A stretch of 64,000 nucleotides of DNA. Source: Pseudomonas sp. TH43 (GTDB lineage: Bacteria > Pseudomonadota > Gammaproteobacteria > Pseudomonadales > Pseudomonadaceae). Positions 17,582 through 25,675 of this stretch are shown here, in pieces. The stretch is taken from positions 620,001 to 684,000 of the forward strand of contig NZ_JAEKFI010000004.1 of NCBI RefSeq assembly GCF_016650635.1. The letters run 5' to 3'. The notes under the pieces were generated by a model. The model did no database searches. It was given only the letters and a program-made list of their open reading frames with translations, and was not told where the DNA came from. Position numbers and translations under genes: made by a program. Every line of letters begins with the position of its first letter. Positions within the stretch are counted from its first letter, which is position 1.

Positions 17582-17950
17582 TACAAGAACAATAACAAGC
17601 AATGCACAAGACAATAAAAATAAGACGAATCGACTCACGCACAATAAAAACAAGACGGCGAGAGGCGCAGCTAACTGATTCTTTTGGAGAGGCGTTGTAT
17701 TTGGGGCTTGCCCCACGACCAGGCCGAGAACAACAAAAACTGTCCTAAGACAGAGCCTGTACTGGTTGGATCGAGAGATCACTGCAATTCAGCGACCAAA
17801 GCAATCCGTTTGCTCTTGGCTCCCGATTGGGAGGGCCGCGAAGGAAACGCTTCGTGGCGAGGGCACTCAACAAAAACAAGAAGCCCGAATCAATAATAAA
17901 AAGAGCACGCAACTACTTCTTGGGGAGCTTCGGCTCCCCTTGTAGTTTCT
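17582..17950 (+). ncRNA. crcZ: CrcZ small RNA (Hfq/Crc antagonist)
   Basis: Non-coding RNA of about 370 nt that sequesters Hfq/Crc and lifts carbon catabolite repression. The interval cbrB-pcnB is the crcZ position in P. aeruginosa. The sequence has at least five A-rich CA motifs of the AAN-repeat type: ACAAGAACAATAACAAGC (about 17583), ACAATAAAAATAAGAC, ACAATAAAAACAAGAC, AACAACAAAAAC, CAACAAAAACAAGAAG and CAATAATAAAAAG. The 3' hairpin GGGGAGC/GCTCCCC (17922-17939), extended by AACTAC/GTAGTT, is the probable end. Short reading frames inside are ignored. Confidence 0.93.
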
Positions 17951-18118
17951 CCCTCCCGGCAAAATCCTTCGAATTTCCCTTGCTCGACCCTTGCAGCTTG
18001 CGGCTTACAGCTCAAATCTGCCGTGTCCTACACCATCCCCCGACTAAATGCTAGAATCTGCGCCCATCATGCGGTCATTCTTTGGTATGGCCGAACATTC
18101 CTTCAAACAGTGCATCCC

Positions 18119-19522
18119 ATGCTGAAGAAGTTGTTCCAGTCATTCCGAACTCCCGTGCGTCGTACGCAACACATCCGCAGCACCCCTGAAGTGCTCAACA
18201 GCGGTCAACACTCGCTGCAGAAAACGCAGTTCAGCCGCTACGCGGTGAATATCGTCGAACGCCTGCAAGGTGCCGGTTACCAGGCTTATCTGGTCGGCGG
18301 TTGCGTGCGTGACATGCTACTGGGCATTACGCCCAAGGACTTCGACGTCGCCACCAGCGCCACACCCGAGCAAGTCCGCGCCGAATTCCGCAATGCGCGG
18401 ATTATCGGCCGTCGCTTCAAACTGGTGCATATCCATTTCGGTCGCGAAATCATCGAAGTCGCGACCTTCCGCGCCAATCACCCACAAAACGAAGACGACG
18501 AAGACAGTAACCAGTCTTCGCGCAACGAGAGCGGGCGCATTCTGCGCGACAACGTTTACGGCACCCTGGAAGAAGACGCGCAACGTCGCGATTTCACCAT
18601 CAACGCGCTGTATTACGATCCGGTCAGCGAGCGCATCCTCGACTACGCCAACGGCGTACACGACATCCGCAATCACCTGATCCGCCTGATCGGCGATCCG
18701 AAGCAGCGTTACCAGGAAGATCCGGTGCGCATGCTGCGGGCCGTGCGTTTTGCCGCCAAGCTCAACTTCGGCATCGAAAAGCACACCGTGCAGCCCATTC
18801 GCGAACTGGCACCGATGCTGCGCGAGATCCCTTCGGCGCGCCTGTTCGAAGAAGTGCTCAAGCTGTTCCTCTCGGGACACGCCGCAATCACCTTCGAAAT
18901 GCTCGTCGACCTGCAACTGTTCGCCCCGCTGTTCCCGGCCAGTGCCGATGCGCTGGAACATAACCCGGAATACACCCATACGCTGATCAGCGAAGCGCTG
19001 ACCAACACCGACCTGCGCATCAAGCAGAATAAACCGGTAACCCCGGCGTTCCTGTTTGCCGCCCTGCTGTGGCCTGCCCTGCCGGCCCGGGTGTTGCGCT
19101 TGCAAGAGCGTGGCATGCCACCGATTCCGGCAATGCAGGAAGGCGCCCACGAACTGATCGCCGAGCAGTGCCAGCGCATCGCGATTCCGAAGCGCTTCAC
19201 CATGCCGATCCGCGAGATCTGGGACATGCAGGAGCGTCTGCCACGCCGCAGCGGCAAACGTGCCGATCTGTTGCTGGACAACCCGCGTTTCCGCGCCGGT
19301 TATGACTTCCTGCTGTTACGTGAAAGCGCTGGCGAGGAGACTGACGGCCTAGGCGAATGGTGGACTGACTATCAGGATGCCAACGAAAGCGAGCGTCGCG
19401 ACATGATCCGTGACCTCAGCGGCAAGGGTGATGACGCCAGTGGCGCGCCACGCAAACGTCGTCGCAGTGGCGGCTCCAAGCGCAAACGCGCCGGTGCCCC
19501 GAGCGCTTCGACAGGCGAGTAA
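18119..19522 (+). CDS. pcnB: Poly(A) polymerase I
   Basis: Adds poly(A) tails to RNA 3' ends and so promotes decay; 467 residues. Class II nucleotidyltransferase core GGCVRDMLLGITPKDFDVAT (about residues 60-79, with the two metal-binding Asp in DFD), the RRDFTINALYYD motif and an RNA-binding helical domain, ending in a highly basic tail (RKRRRSGGSKRKRAG). The start is taken at ATG 18119 (MLKKLFQSF), the conserved family start; an in-frame ATG at 18023 would add 32 residues of unrelated sequence. No strong ribosome site is visible. The stop is 4 bases before folK. Confidence 0.95.
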   Translation: MLKKLFQSFRTPVRRTQHIRSTPEVLNSGQHSLQKTQFSRYAVNIVERLQGAGYQAYLVGGCVRDMLLGITPKDFDVATSATPEQVRAEFRNARIIGRRFKLVHIHFGREIIEVATFRANHPQNEDDEDSNQSSRNESGRILRDNVYGTLEEDAQRRDFTINALYYDPVSERILDYANGVHDIRNHLIRLIGDPKQRYQEDPVRMLRAVRFAAKLNFGIEKHTVQPIRELAPMLREIPSARLFEEVLKLFLSGHAAITFEMLVDLQLFAPLFPASADALEHNPEYTHTLISEALTNTDLRIKQNKPVTPAFLFAALLWPALPARVLRLQERGMPPIPAMQEGAHELIAEQCQRIAIPKRFTMPIREIWDMQERLPRRSGKRADLLLDNPRFRAGYDFLLLRESAGEETDGLGEWWTDYQDANESERRDMIRDLSGKGDDASGAPRKRRRSGGSKRKRAGAPSASTGE

Positions 19523-19526
19523 AGGC

Positions 19527-20012
19527 ATGGAACGCATCTACATCGGCATGGGCAGCAACCTTGCTGACCCGGCCGAACAATTGCGCAGCGCCGTCGAGGC
19601 GCTGGGGCAATTGCCGCAAACGACCCTCGCCGGTGTTTCAGCCTTCTATCAAAGCGACTCGCTGCTGCCTGGGCAACCGCGTTACACCAACGCGGTCGCG
19701 GCGCTCGACAGCTCGCTCGCACCACTGCAATTGCTCGATGCCTTACAGGCGATCGAGAATGACCAGGGCCGCGAACGCCTGGAGCGTTGGGGCCCGCGCA
19801 CGCTGGATCTGGACATTCTGTTGTTCGGTGATCGACTGATCGACGAACCACGCCTGAAAGTCCCGCATTATCAGATTCAGGAACGCGCGTTCGTCCTGTA
19901 CCCCCTCGCGGAACTGACGCCGCCAGACCTGCGCTTGCCTGACGGTCGTACCCTCCCCGACCTGCTCACCGCCTGCCCGTTCGTCGGCCTAGAACGCCTC
20001 CCGACTGATTAA
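19527..20012 (+). CDS. folK: 2-amino-4-hydroxy-6-hydroxymethyldihydropteridine pyrophosphokinase
   Basis: Transfers pyrophosphate from ATP to the pterin in folate synthesis. 161 residues, normal length. Signatures: IGMGSNL at the N-terminus, FYQSDSLLPGQPRYTNAV and the HPPK block RWGPRTLDLDILLFGD (about 91-106, two metal-binding Asp). It follows pcnB closely as one unit. Its last 20 codons (PDLLTACPFVGLERLPTD) are repeated three more times downstream with REP sequence between, see the repeat feature. Confidence 0.96.
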   Translation: MERIYIGMGSNLADPAEQLRSAVEALGQLPQTTLAGVSAFYQSDSLLPGQPRYTNAVAALDSSLAPLQLLDALQAIENDQGRERLERWGPRTLDLDILLFGDRLIDEPRLKVPHYQIQERAFVLYPLAELTPPDLRLPDGRTLPDLLTACPFVGLERLPTD

Positions 20013-21025
20013 CTGAAATCTCCTGAGCCTTTGTGGCGAGGGGATTTATCCCCTTCGGGTTGCGCAGCAGCCCCAAAAAGGCTGAATCCGATCAGCCTGA
20101 TGTACCGTGATGGCAGATATAGATATAGGGGGGCGCTGCGCACCCCAACGGGGATAAATCCCCTCGCCACAAAAGCCCTTTTCCAACAAGGTTTTTGTCG
20201 GGCAAAAATTCGTTCGTGCTGTATCCCCTCCCCGACATGCTCGCCGCCTGCCTGTTCGTCAGCCTCGAACGCCTCCCGACTGATTGACTGCAATCTCCTG
20301 CTGAATGAGCCTTTGTGGCGAGGGGATTTATCCCCGTTGGGTCGCGCAGCAGCCCCCAAAAGGCTGAATCCGATCAGCCTGATGTACCGTGGTGGCAGAT
20401 ATAGGGGGCGCTGCGCACCCCAACGGGGATAAATCCCCTCGCCACAAAAGCCCTTTTCCAACAAGATTTTTGTCGGACAAAAATTCGTTCGTGGTGTGTC
20501 CCCACCCCCGACCTGCTCGCCGCCTGTCCGTTCGTCGGCCTAGAACGCCTGCCGACTGATTGACTGCAATCTCCTGAGCCTTTGTGGCGAGGGGATTTAT
20601 CCCCGTTAGGTTGCGCAGCAGCCCCCAAAAGGCTGAATCCGATCAGCCTGATGTACCGTGATGGCAGATATAGGGGGGCGCTGCGCACCCCAACGGGGAT
20701 AAATCCCCTCGCCACAAAAGCCCTTTTCCAACAAGGTTTTTGTCGGGCAAAAATTCGTTCGTGGTGTGTCCCCACCCCGACCTGCTCGCCGCCTACCTGT
20801 TCGTCGGCCTCGAACGCCTGCCGACTGATTAACTGCAATCTCCTGAGCCTTTGTGGCGAGGGGATTTATCCCCGTTGGGTTGCGCAGCAGCCCCAAAAAG
20901 GCTGAATGCGGTCAGCCTGATGTACCGTGATGCCAGATATAGGGGGGCGCTGCGCACCCCAACGGGGATAAATCCCCTCGCCACAAAAGCGGTGCTCCAT
21001 ATCCAGGTTTTTGTCGGACAAAAAT
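19950..21025 (+). repeat. Four tandem ~270-bp units made of the folK 3' tail plus a REP-type pair
   Basis: Each unit holds (a) about 60 bases of the folK end, CCCGACCTGCTCGCCGCCTG... to the stop; (b) a spacer CTGCAATCTCCTGAGCC; (c) an inverted pair GGCGAGGGGATTTATCCCCG ... GGGGATAAATCCCCTCGCC; (d) CCTTTTCCAACAAGGTTTTT plus GTCGG. The shared CCGACTGATT starts at 20001, 20276, 20552 and 20821, giving periods of 275, 276 and 269 bases. The first unit includes the real folK end; the others carry only the tail and keep its stop codon. Units differ by scattered point changes and one 7-base insertion (CTGAATG, copy 2). Confidence 0.93.
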
Positions 21026-21063
21026 TCGTCGAATCAGCCCCGCCGCACCGCTGAATCGCATCA

Positions 21064-21140
21064 GTAACGCCGGTAACACACCCCTCGTAACATTGCGGTA
21101 ACACACGTAATTGACTTCCTGTTGGCTCATCACGACTATA
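21064..21140 (+). promoter_or_regulatory. Putative panB promoter with GTAAC direct repeats
   Basis: A TTGACT (21111-21116) is followed 18 bases later by ACTATA (21135-21140), a weak sigma-70 candidate for panBC. Just upstream, GTAAC occurs four times in one orientation (21064, 21073, 21087, 21098), three of them as GTAACA. These could be operator half-sites; the binding protein is not known. Confidence 0.4.
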
Positions 21141-21283
21141 GGCGTCCCGCTGCCGCCAACCCGGCACATACGGGCGCAAGCCAGGCCTTATAAGCACGAC
21201 AAAAGAGCGTGCGCCTGAGTAGATGAAGAATCACGCGCGTTACTCGCAGTAGTTTCCAGAGCGCCTGAACGAGGATTTTTTAC

Positions 21284-22084
21284 ATGCCAGCCATCACCCT
21301 GACCACGCTCCAGAGCCTCAAGCAGAAAGGTGAAAAGATCACCATGCTGACCTGCTATGACGCGACCTTCGCCCACGCCTGTAATCAGGCGGGTGTCGAA
21401 GTGCTGCTGGTGGGCGACTCCCTCGGCATGGTCTTGCAAGGTCACGACAGCACGCTGCCGGTGACTACCGCAGAAATGGCCTACCACACTGCCTGCGTCA
21501 AACGCGGCAACACCGATGCCTTGATCCTGGCCGACCTGCCGTTCATGGCCAACGCCACCCTTGAACAAACCATGACCAACAGCGCCATGCTGATGCAGGC
21601 CGGTGCGCACATGATCAAGGTTGAAGGGGCTCTGTGGCTGGCCGAGTCGATCCGCCTGCTCGCCGAGCGCGGTGTGCCGGTCTGCGCGCACATGGGTCTG
21701 ACCCCGCAAGCGGTGAACATTCTCGGTGGTTATAAAGTGCAGGGCCGCAACGAGAATCAGGCGCGGCAGATGCGTGCCGACGCGATCTCGCTGGAACAGG
21801 CCGGCGCGGCCATGCTGCTGCTGGAATGCGTACCGAGCGAACTGGCCGCGGAAATCAGCCAGGCAGTGAAAATTCCGGTCATCGGTATCGGTGCCGGTAA
21901 CGCCACCGACGGCCAGGTGCTGGTGCTGCACGACATGCTTGGCCTGTCGATCACTGGCCGCGTGCCGAAATTCGTCAAGAATTTCATGCACGGTCAGGAC
22001 AGCCTCCAGTCCGCACTGAAGGCTTATGTGCGCGAAGTCAAAGCCACCACGTTCCCGGGCATCGAACACGGATTCTCTGCATGA
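21284..22084 (+). CDS. panB: 3-methyl-2-oxobutanoate hydroxymethyltransferase
   Basis: First committed enzyme of pantothenate synthesis: adds a hydroxymethyl group from methylene-tetrahydrofolate to ketoisovalerate. 266 residues. Conserved stretches MLTCYDATFA, VGDSLGMVLQGHDSTLPVT (metal-binding Asp about residue 45), KVEGA and GIGAGNATDGQVLVLHDMLG. The stop overlaps the panC start as ATGA (22081-22084), so the two are translationally coupled. A good ribosome site GAGGA precedes ATG 21284. Confidence 0.97.
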   Translation: MPAITLTTLQSLKQKGEKITMLTCYDATFAHACNQAGVEVLLVGDSLGMVLQGHDSTLPVTTAEMAYHTACVKRGNTDALILADLPFMANATLEQTMTNSAMLMQAGAHMIKVEGALWLAESIRLLAERGVPVCAHMGLTPQAVNILGGYKVQGRNENQARQMRADAISLEQAGAAMLLLECVPSELAAEISQAVKIPVIGIGAGNATDGQVLVLHDMLGLSITGRVPKFVKNFMHGQDSLQSALKAYVREVKATTFPGIEHGFSA

Positions 22085-22941
22085 ATACTGTCAAAACCGT
22101 ACGCGAACTGCGCGCTGCCGTCGCCCGCGCCCGTAGCGAAGGCAAGCGCATCGGCTTCGTGCCGACCATGGGCAACCTGCACAGCGGCCATGTCGCACTG
22201 GTGACCAAAGCCACGCAGCGGGTGGACTTCGTGGTCGCGAGCATTTTCGTCAACCCGCTGCAATTCGGTGCTGGCGAAGACCTCGACAAGTACCCACGCA
22301 CGCTGGCAGCAGATCAGGAAAAACTGCTGCAAGCGGGTTGCCATTTGCTGTTCGCGCCGACCGTCGACGAGATGTACCCCGACGGCATGACCGGGCAGAC
22401 CCGGGTCAGCGTGCCGCAACTGTCCGAAGGCCTGTGCGGCGCCAGCCGTCCGGGGCATTTCGAAGGTGTGGCAACGGTGGTCAGCAAGCTGTTCAACATG
22501 GTCCAGCCGGATCTGGCGATTTTCGGCCAGAAGGATTACCAGCAACTGGCGGTGATCCGCGCGCTGGTGCATGACCTGAACATGCCGATCCAGATCATCG
22601 GCGAGCCGACCGTGCGTGCTGCCGACGGCTTGGCGCTGTCATCGCGCAATGGTTTCCTCAGCGAGGATCAACGCGCCGTAGCGCCAGTGGTCTACCGCGC
22701 CCTGAGCAACATTGCCGAGTCGATCAAGCAAGGCGAACGCGACTTCCCGGCGCTGATCAGCGCACAGTCGCAACAACTGGAAGCCGCAGGCCTGCGCCCG
22801 GATTACCTGGAAATCCGCCACGCCCTGACCTTGCGTCCGGCAACGGCTGAAGACCGTGATCTGGTGATTCTGGTGGCCGCCTTCCTCGGCACCACACGGA
22901 TGATCGACAACCTGCACCTGAACCTCGACACCCCGAGCTGA
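22081..22941 (+). CDS. panC: Pantothenate synthetase (pantoate-beta-alanine ligase)
   Basis: ATP-dependent condensation of pantoate with beta-alanine. 286 residues. Nucleotidyltransferase signatures PTMGNLHSGHVALV (HxGH-like, about 28-41), FVNPLQFG, FGQKDYQQLAVI and LALSSRNGFLS (KMSKS-like). Overlaps panB by 4 bases. panD follows after a REP pair, about 210 bases on, so the three genes of the beta-alanine/pantoate branch lie together. Confidence 0.97.
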   Translation: MNTVKTVRELRAAVARARSEGKRIGFVPTMGNLHSGHVALVTKATQRVDFVVASIFVNPLQFGAGEDLDKYPRTLAADQEKLLQAGCHLLFAPTVDEMYPDGMTGQTRVSVPQLSEGLCGASRPGHFEGVATVVSKLFNMVQPDLAIFGQKDYQQLAVIRALVHDLNMPIQIIGEPTVRAADGLALSSRNGFLSEDQRAVAPVVYRALSNIAESIKQGERDFPALISAQSQQLEAAGLRPDYLEIRHALTLRPATAEDRDLVILVAAFLGTTRMIDNLHLNLDTPS

Positions 22942-22947
22942 AAACAC

Positions 22948-23062
22948 TGCGAAACCCCCTGTAGGAGCGAGCCTGCTCGCGAATGCGATCCGTCAGCTGA
23001 CAACGATGTCGACTGATCCGACGCATTCGCGAGCAGGCGCGCTCCCACAGGGGGTTTCGGTG
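22948..23062. repeat. REP pair between panC and panD
   Basis: TAGGAGCGAGCCTGCTCGCG and the inverse TTCGCGAGCAGGCGCGCTCC, with outer flanks GAAACCCCCTGT/ACAGGGGGTTTC that extend the palindrome. Confidence 0.9.
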
Positions 23063-23150
23063 TTAGGAAGATTGAGTTTCAGCTGTATTGCTGCTCATAA
23101 AGCCTTCGGGCACACTGCCCGCCGTTTGATTCCAACCCGGGAAACTCCTC

Positions 23151-23531
23151 ATGCACGCGATCATGCTCAAGGCCAAACTGCACCGCGCCGAAGTCACCCA
23201 CGCAGTGCTCGATTACGAAGGTTCGTGCGCCATCGATGGCGAGTGGCTGGACTTGTCCGGCATCCGTGAATACGAGCAGATCCAGATTTACAACGTCGAC
23301 AACGGCGAGCGTTTCACCACCTACGCGATTCGTGGCGAAGAAGGTTCGCGAATGATTTCGGTGAATGGCGCCGCGGCGCACAAAGCCAAAGTCGGCGACC
23401 GGGTGATCATCTGCGCCTACGCGCACTACAGCGAAGCCGAGTTGCTCAACTTCAAACCGCGCATGCTTTACATGGCTGCGGGCAATGAGCTGAGCCACAC
23501 CAGCAACGCCATTCCTGTTCAGCTCGCCTGA
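23151..23531 (+). CDS. panD: Aspartate 1-decarboxylase
   Basis: Pyruvoyl enzyme making beta-alanine for PanC. 126 residues, usual length. The self-cleavage site is Gly24-Ser25 in DYEGSCAID; Ser25 becomes the pyruvoyl group. Also conserved are NGERFTTYAI, the catalytic Tyr region and NGAAAHKAKVGDRVII. Start ATG 23151 (MHAIMLKAKLHRAEVT). In many gammaproteobacteria PanD maturation needs PanM/PanZ; no such gene is in this window. Confidence 0.97.
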   Translation: MHAIMLKAKLHRAEVTHAVLDYEGSCAIDGEWLDLSGIREYEQIQIYNVDNGERFTTYAIRGEEGSRMISVNGAAAHKAKVGDRVIICAYAHYSEAELLNFKPRMLYMAAGNELSHTSNAIPVQLA

Positions 23532-23754
23532 ACCTCCTCATCCTCGTCCGTTTGTCGGACTGTTTCTAACCTTGATGTTAAAAAAGTACCGGAAACAGGT
23601 CAGACAAAGTCAAGACAGATCGCAGCGCGAGGTTTACTGTATTCGCCCTGCGCCAATAAATCGTGTCGACGCAGTTTGACCCCATGCCCAAACATGGCAT
23701 GGCGGTCTGTTCAGTGTTCAAAAGGCCGTTCAAGTAAAAAGGAAAACCGCAGCG

Positions 23755-25419
23755 ATGGCGTACTACCGCACTCCTCACGACGTTACCGCTCTGCCCGCCT
23801 GGCAAGCGTTGAAAGATCACCGCCAAGCCATGCAGGATTTCAGCATGCGCGAAGCCTTCAACGCCGATCCGCAACGCTTCAATCAGTTCACCCTGAGCAG
23901 CTGCGGACTGTTTCTCGATTATTCGAAGAATTTGATCAACGCCGAGACCCGCAACCTGCTGGTGGGTCTGGCCAATGAAGTCGATTTGAAGGGCGCGATC
24001 AAAGCGCTGTTCGACGGCGAAATCGTCAACTCATCCGAAGGCCGCCCGGCGCTGCACACAGCCCTGCGCCGTCCAGTGGGCGACAAACTGTTGGTCAATG
24101 GCGTCAACGTGATGCCGGAAGTGCACAAGGTGCTCAACCAGATCACTGATCTGGTTGGCCGTATCCACGACGGTCTGTGGCGTGGTTACACCGAGAAGCC
24201 GATCACCGACGTGGTGAACATCGGTATCGGTGGCTCGTTCCTCGGCCCCGAGCTGGTTTCCGAAGCGCTGCTGTCCTACGCGCAAAAAGGCGTGCGTTGC
24301 CACTATCTGGCGAACATCGACGGCAGTGAGTTTCACGAACTGACGCAAAAGCTGCGCGCCGAAACCACACTGTTCATCGTTTCGTCGAAATCGTTCAACA
24401 CCCTCGAAACCCTGAAGAATGCTCAGGCCGCTCGCGCCTGGTACCTGGCTCAGGGCGGTTCTGAGGCAGAGCTGTATCGCCACTTCATCGCCGTATCGAG
24501 CAACAACGCGGCCGCCGTGGCGTTCGGTATCCGCGAAGAAAACATCTTCCCGATGTGGGACTGGGTCGGCGGTCGTTACTCGCTGTGGTCGGCCATCGGT
24601 TTGCCGATCGCCCTGGCCATCGGCATGTCCAACTTCAAGGAACTGCTGTCCGGTGCCTTCACCATGGACCAGCATTTCCAGACCGCGCCATTCGAACAGA
24701 ACATGCCGGTGCTGCTGGCCCTGCTCGGCGTCTGGTACGGCAACTTCTGGGGCGCGCAAAGCCACGCAATCCTGCCGTACGATCACTACCTGCGCAACAT
24801 CACCAAGCACTTGCAACAGCTGGACATGGAGTCCAACGGCAAGAGCGTGCGTCAGGACGGCACCCCGGTGTCGACCGATACCGGGCCGGTGATCTGGGGT
24901 GGTGTCGGCTGCAACGGTCAGCACGCTTACCACCAGTTGCTGCACCAAGGCACCCAACTGATCCCGGCCGACTTCATCGTGCCGATCGTCAGCTTCAACC
25001 CGGTATCCGACCACCATCAGTGGCTGTACGCCAACTGCCTGTCGCAGAGCCAGGCACTGATGCTCGGCAAGACGTTGCCGGAAGCCGAGGCCGAACTGCG
25101 CGACAAAGGCATGAGCGAAGAGCAAGTGCACAAACTGGCACCGCACAAGGTGATCCCGGGCAACCGTCCGAGCAACACCCTGGTGGTCGAACGCATCAGC
25201 CCACGTCGTCTCGGCGCGTTGGTTGCCATGTATGAACACAAAGTGTTCGTGCAAAGCGTAGTCTGGGGTATCAACGCCTTCGACCAGTGGGGCGTGGAGC
25301 TGGGCAAGGAATTGGGCAAAGGCGTTTACAACCGCCTGGTCGGCAGCGATGAGAGCAACGCTGACGATGCGTCCACTCAGGGCCTGATCAACTACTTCCG
25401 CGGTCGTCACCGCGGTTGA
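23755..25419 (+). CDS. pgi: Glucose-6-phosphate isomerase
   Basis: Interconverts glucose-6-phosphate and fructose-6-phosphate; in pseudomonads it mainly serves gluconeogenesis and recycling through Entner-Doudoroff. 554 residues. Signatures: NIGIGGSFLGPELVSEAL, SSKSFNTLETL (phosphate binding), WDWVGGRYSLWSAIGLPIAL and the catalytic Glu/His/Lys regions (ESNGKSV, HQGTQLIPADF, SVVWGINAFDQWGVELGK). The ribosome site AAAAGGAAAA precedes ATG 23755. The 220-base leader shows one small hairpin (GTCCGTTTGTCGGAC, 23547) and nothing else I recognise. Confidence 0.97.
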   Translation: MAYYRTPHDVTALPAWQALKDHRQAMQDFSMREAFNADPQRFNQFTLSSCGLFLDYSKNLINAETRNLLVGLANEVDLKGAIKALFDGEIVNSSEGRPALHTALRRPVGDKLLVNGVNVMPEVHKVLNQITDLVGRIHDGLWRGYTEKPITDVVNIGIGGSFLGPELVSEALLSYAQKGVRCHYLANIDGSEFHELTQKLRAETTLFIVSSKSFNTLETLKNAQAARAWYLAQGGSEAELYRHFIAVSSNNAAAVAFGIREENIFPMWDWVGGRYSLWSAIGLPIALAIGMSNFKELLSGAFTMDQHFQTAPFEQNMPVLLALLGVWYGNFWGAQSHAILPYDHYLRNITKHLQQLDMESNGKSVRQDGTPVSTDTGPVIWGGVGCNGQHAYHQLLHQGTQLIPADFIVPIVSFNPVSDHHQWLYANCLSQSQALMLGKTLPEAEAELRDKGMSEEQVHKLAPHKVIPGNRPSNTLVVERISPRRLGALVAMYEHKVFVQSVVWGINAFDQWGVELGKELGKGVYNRLVGSDESNADDASTQGLINYFRGRHRG

Positions 25420-25465
25420 TTGGATCGCGCAGCCCACAGACTTTTCCTGTGGGCACAGAACTCCC

Positions 25466-25560
25466 TTGTAGGAGCCGAGCTTGCTCGCGAAGACGGTATG
25501 TCATTCAACATCTGTGTTGACTGAACCACCGCTTTCGCGAGCAAGCTCGGCTCCTACAGT
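25466..25560. repeat. REP pair between pgi and acs
   Basis: TGTAGGAGCCGAGCTTGCTCG and the inverse CGAGCAAGCTCGGCTCCTAC. The core is GCTTGCTCGCGA rather than the GCCTGCTCGCGA of the other copies, with compensating change in both arms. Confidence 0.92.
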
Positions 25561-25653
25561 TGTTTTGGGGGGCATTCAACATCAGGTTCAGCCATCGGAA
25601 TGCTGATCCGGCTTGAACCCTTTGCCCTCTCGGCGCATCTTTATTCCTGTCGC

Positions 25654-25670
25654 ACAACAAGAATAAGGAA
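25654..25670 (+). promoter_or_regulatory. CA-rich Hfq/Crc-type site over the acs ribosome binding site
   Basis: ACAACAAGAATAAGGAA directly overlaps the AAGGA ribosome site, 6 bases before the acs ATG. It fits the AAN-triplet pattern (AAC AAG AAT AAG) of targets that Hfq with Crc represses. CrcZ is encoded about 8 kb upstream. Confidence 0.7.
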
Positions 25671-25675
25671 CCGTC

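Noticed and set aside
17684..18054. Two short plus-strand frames inside crcZ
   Set aside because: No ribosome sites and no conservation I can recognise; the region is explained by a non-coding RNA.
20013..21020. Possible CRISPR-like array downstream of folK
   Set aside because: Units are about 270 bases, contain inverted repeats and a gene tail, and have no short constant repeat with variable spacers; no cas genes.
20374..21197. Minus-strand reading frames in the folK repeat block
   Set aside because: They arise from the palindromic repeats, repeat the same peptide in each unit and lack start signals.
21284..25419. Horizontal transfer of the pan/pgi block
   Set aside because: Base composition and gene order are like the neighbours; nothing suggests foreign origin.
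24031..25437. 468-residue minus-strand frame antisense to pgi
   Set aside because: Shadow of the GC-rich pgi codons; no recognisable domain.
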